This document shows, one piece after another, positions 6,464-7,113 of a stretch of 7,113 nt of DNA. How positions within the stretch are numbered: position 1 is the first letter of the stretch; each line of letters begins with the position of its first letter. Below the pieces are notes generated by a model. It worked only from the letters and a program-made list of their open reading frames with translations, made no database searches and had not been told where the DNA came from. Location of the stretch: positions 1-7,113 of the forward strand of contig URRU01000087.1 of assembly GCA_900550335.1 (NCBI GenBank), in the 5' to 3' direction. The position numbers and the translations under genes are program-made. Origin of the DNA: an uncultured Clostridium sp. (GTDB lineage: Bacteria; Bacillota; Clostridia; Peptostreptococcales; Peptostreptococcaceae).

Positions 6464-7113
6464 TCAATCCTTTCTATTGGAACAGGATTTTCATTTGTAG
6501 TAATACTTTCAATCATTCCATTTTTAACTTTTATTACTTTATCCCCCATAGGAGTTATTGCCGAGTTGTGGGTGATAATGATAACCGTCATTCCCATTTC
6601 TCTACAAGTTCTCTGTAATAGTTTTAGTATTGCCTTACCTGTATTATAGTCTAGAGCTCCAGTAGGTTCATCGCAAAGTAGTAGCTTAGGATTTTTTGCA
6701 AGTGCTCTAGCTATTGCAACCCTCTGCTGCTCTCCACCTGATAATTGTGCTGGAAAGTTTGCTTTTCTATCTTCAAGCCCAACTTCTTTCATTATTTCGT
6801 CTATATCAAGAGGATTTTTACATATTTGAGTAGCAAGTTCAACATTTTCTTTAGCTGTAAGATTCTGTACTAAATTATAAAACTGAAAAACAAAGCCAAT
6901 GTCATATCTTCTATATGTTATTAAATCTCTATCATTGTAATTATCTATTCTCTTTCCATCTACAATAATTTGACCCGATGTAGCTGTGTCCATCCCTCCT
7001 AAAATATTTAAAATTGTACTTTTACCAGCTCCACTTGCTCCAACAATTATAACGCATTCCCCTTTATCAACAGAGAAATTTACACCATTTAGAGCTGCTA
7101 TCTCTACTTCACC
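6457..7113 (-). CDS. ABC transporter ATP-binding protein, MacB/LolD-like (5' end outside the window)
   Basis: This cytoplasmic nucleotide-binding subunit of the LolD/MacB/FtsE class energises the permease encoded immediately downstream. The frame is open to the window edge, so the gene is cut at its N-terminus; 218 residues are visible and perhaps 10-15 are missing. An ATG at 6993 is not the real start, because the Walker A motif lies upstream of it. Numbered from the first visible residue: Walker [10 protein letters not shown] at 25-33, Q-loop Gln77 (VFQFYN), ABC signature LSGGEQQR at 124-131, Walker B LLLCDEP at 144-150, D-loop GALD at 152-155, and H-loop His182 (ITHN). All catalytic elements are intact. 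Its TAA stop overlaps the permease start, consistent with translational coupling and a fixed-stoichiometry complex. A short tail ends in IERIEW. The promoter must lie outside the window. Confidence 0.95.
   Translation of the reverse strand, partial: GEVEIAALNGVNFSVDKGECVIIVGASGAGKSTILNILGGMDTATSGQIIVDGKRIDNYNDRDLITYRRYDIGFVFQFYNLVQNLTAKENVELATQICKNPLDIDEIMKEVGLEDRKANFPAQLSGGEQQRVAIARALAKNPKLLLCDEPTGALDYNTGKAILKLLQRTCREMGMTVIIITHNSAITPMGDKVIKVKNGMIESITTNENPVPIERIEW
6468..6473 (-). promoter_or_regulatory. Ribosome binding site of the permease, inside the ATPase gene
   Basis: AAAGGA lies within the last codons of the ATPase gene. It is 4 nt before the ATG at 6463 and 10 nt before the ATG at 6457. 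The second ATG shares its A with the ATPase TAA stop, giving the TAATG arrangement typical of coupled translation. The spacing does not settle which ATG is used. Confidence 0.5.

Noticed and set aside
3209..7113. BceAB-type antimicrobial peptide resistance module
   Set aside because: The permease topology (eight segments, duplicated FtsX, coiled coil) differs from the ten-segment BceB layout, and no adjacent two-component system is visible in the window.

Overview
The window looks chromosomal and comes from a low-GC, AT-rich Firmicute, most likely a clostridium of the Peptostreptococcaceae/Clostridioides type. The basis is heavy use of ATA, AGA and TTA codons, strong AGGAGGTGAT-like Shine-Dalgarno (SD) sites, and protein families typical of Clostridia. 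This placement is inference, with no database search behind it. Every gene I can support is on the minus strand, so transcription runs from high to low coordinates. I see no mobile elements, RNA genes or CRISPR repeats.

Right part (7113 to 3209): a two-gene ABC transporter cassette. The ATPase gene enters at the right edge with its first residues missing. It overlaps the start of a very large FtsX/MacB-type permease (1084 aa). The permease has two FtsX modules, eight predicted membrane segments, and a long extracellular coiled coil inserted in its first ectodomain. This is the mechanotransmission (type VII ABC) architecture, in which ATP hydrolysis drives movements outside the membrane rather than classical through-membrane transport. 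No regulator or separate adaptor protein is visible.

Middle (3208 to 3035): an intergenic region with a good hairpin flanked by A/T tracts and a plausible promoter. It separates the ABC cassette from a second transcription unit.

Left part (3034 to 85): a probable three-gene operon. It holds a small DUF6483-like protein of unknown function, an alpha-phosphohexomutase (phosphoglucomutase of the PgcA/PGM2 type) and a YihY/BrkB-family integral membrane protein. The gaps are 21 and 49 nt. In all three genes the longest open frame over-extends the N-terminus: a strong SD lies inside or just before the extension and selects an internal ATG. I used those internal starts. Phosphoglucomutase supplies glucose-1-phosphate for UDP-glucose and hence for envelope glycolipids and polysaccharides, so the operon has a loose cell-envelope theme. 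Positions 1-84 hold no recognisable gene, only AT-rich palindromes downstream of yihY.

This is mostly an ordinary housekeeping and transporter region. The most interesting item is the coiled-coil stalk built into the permease.
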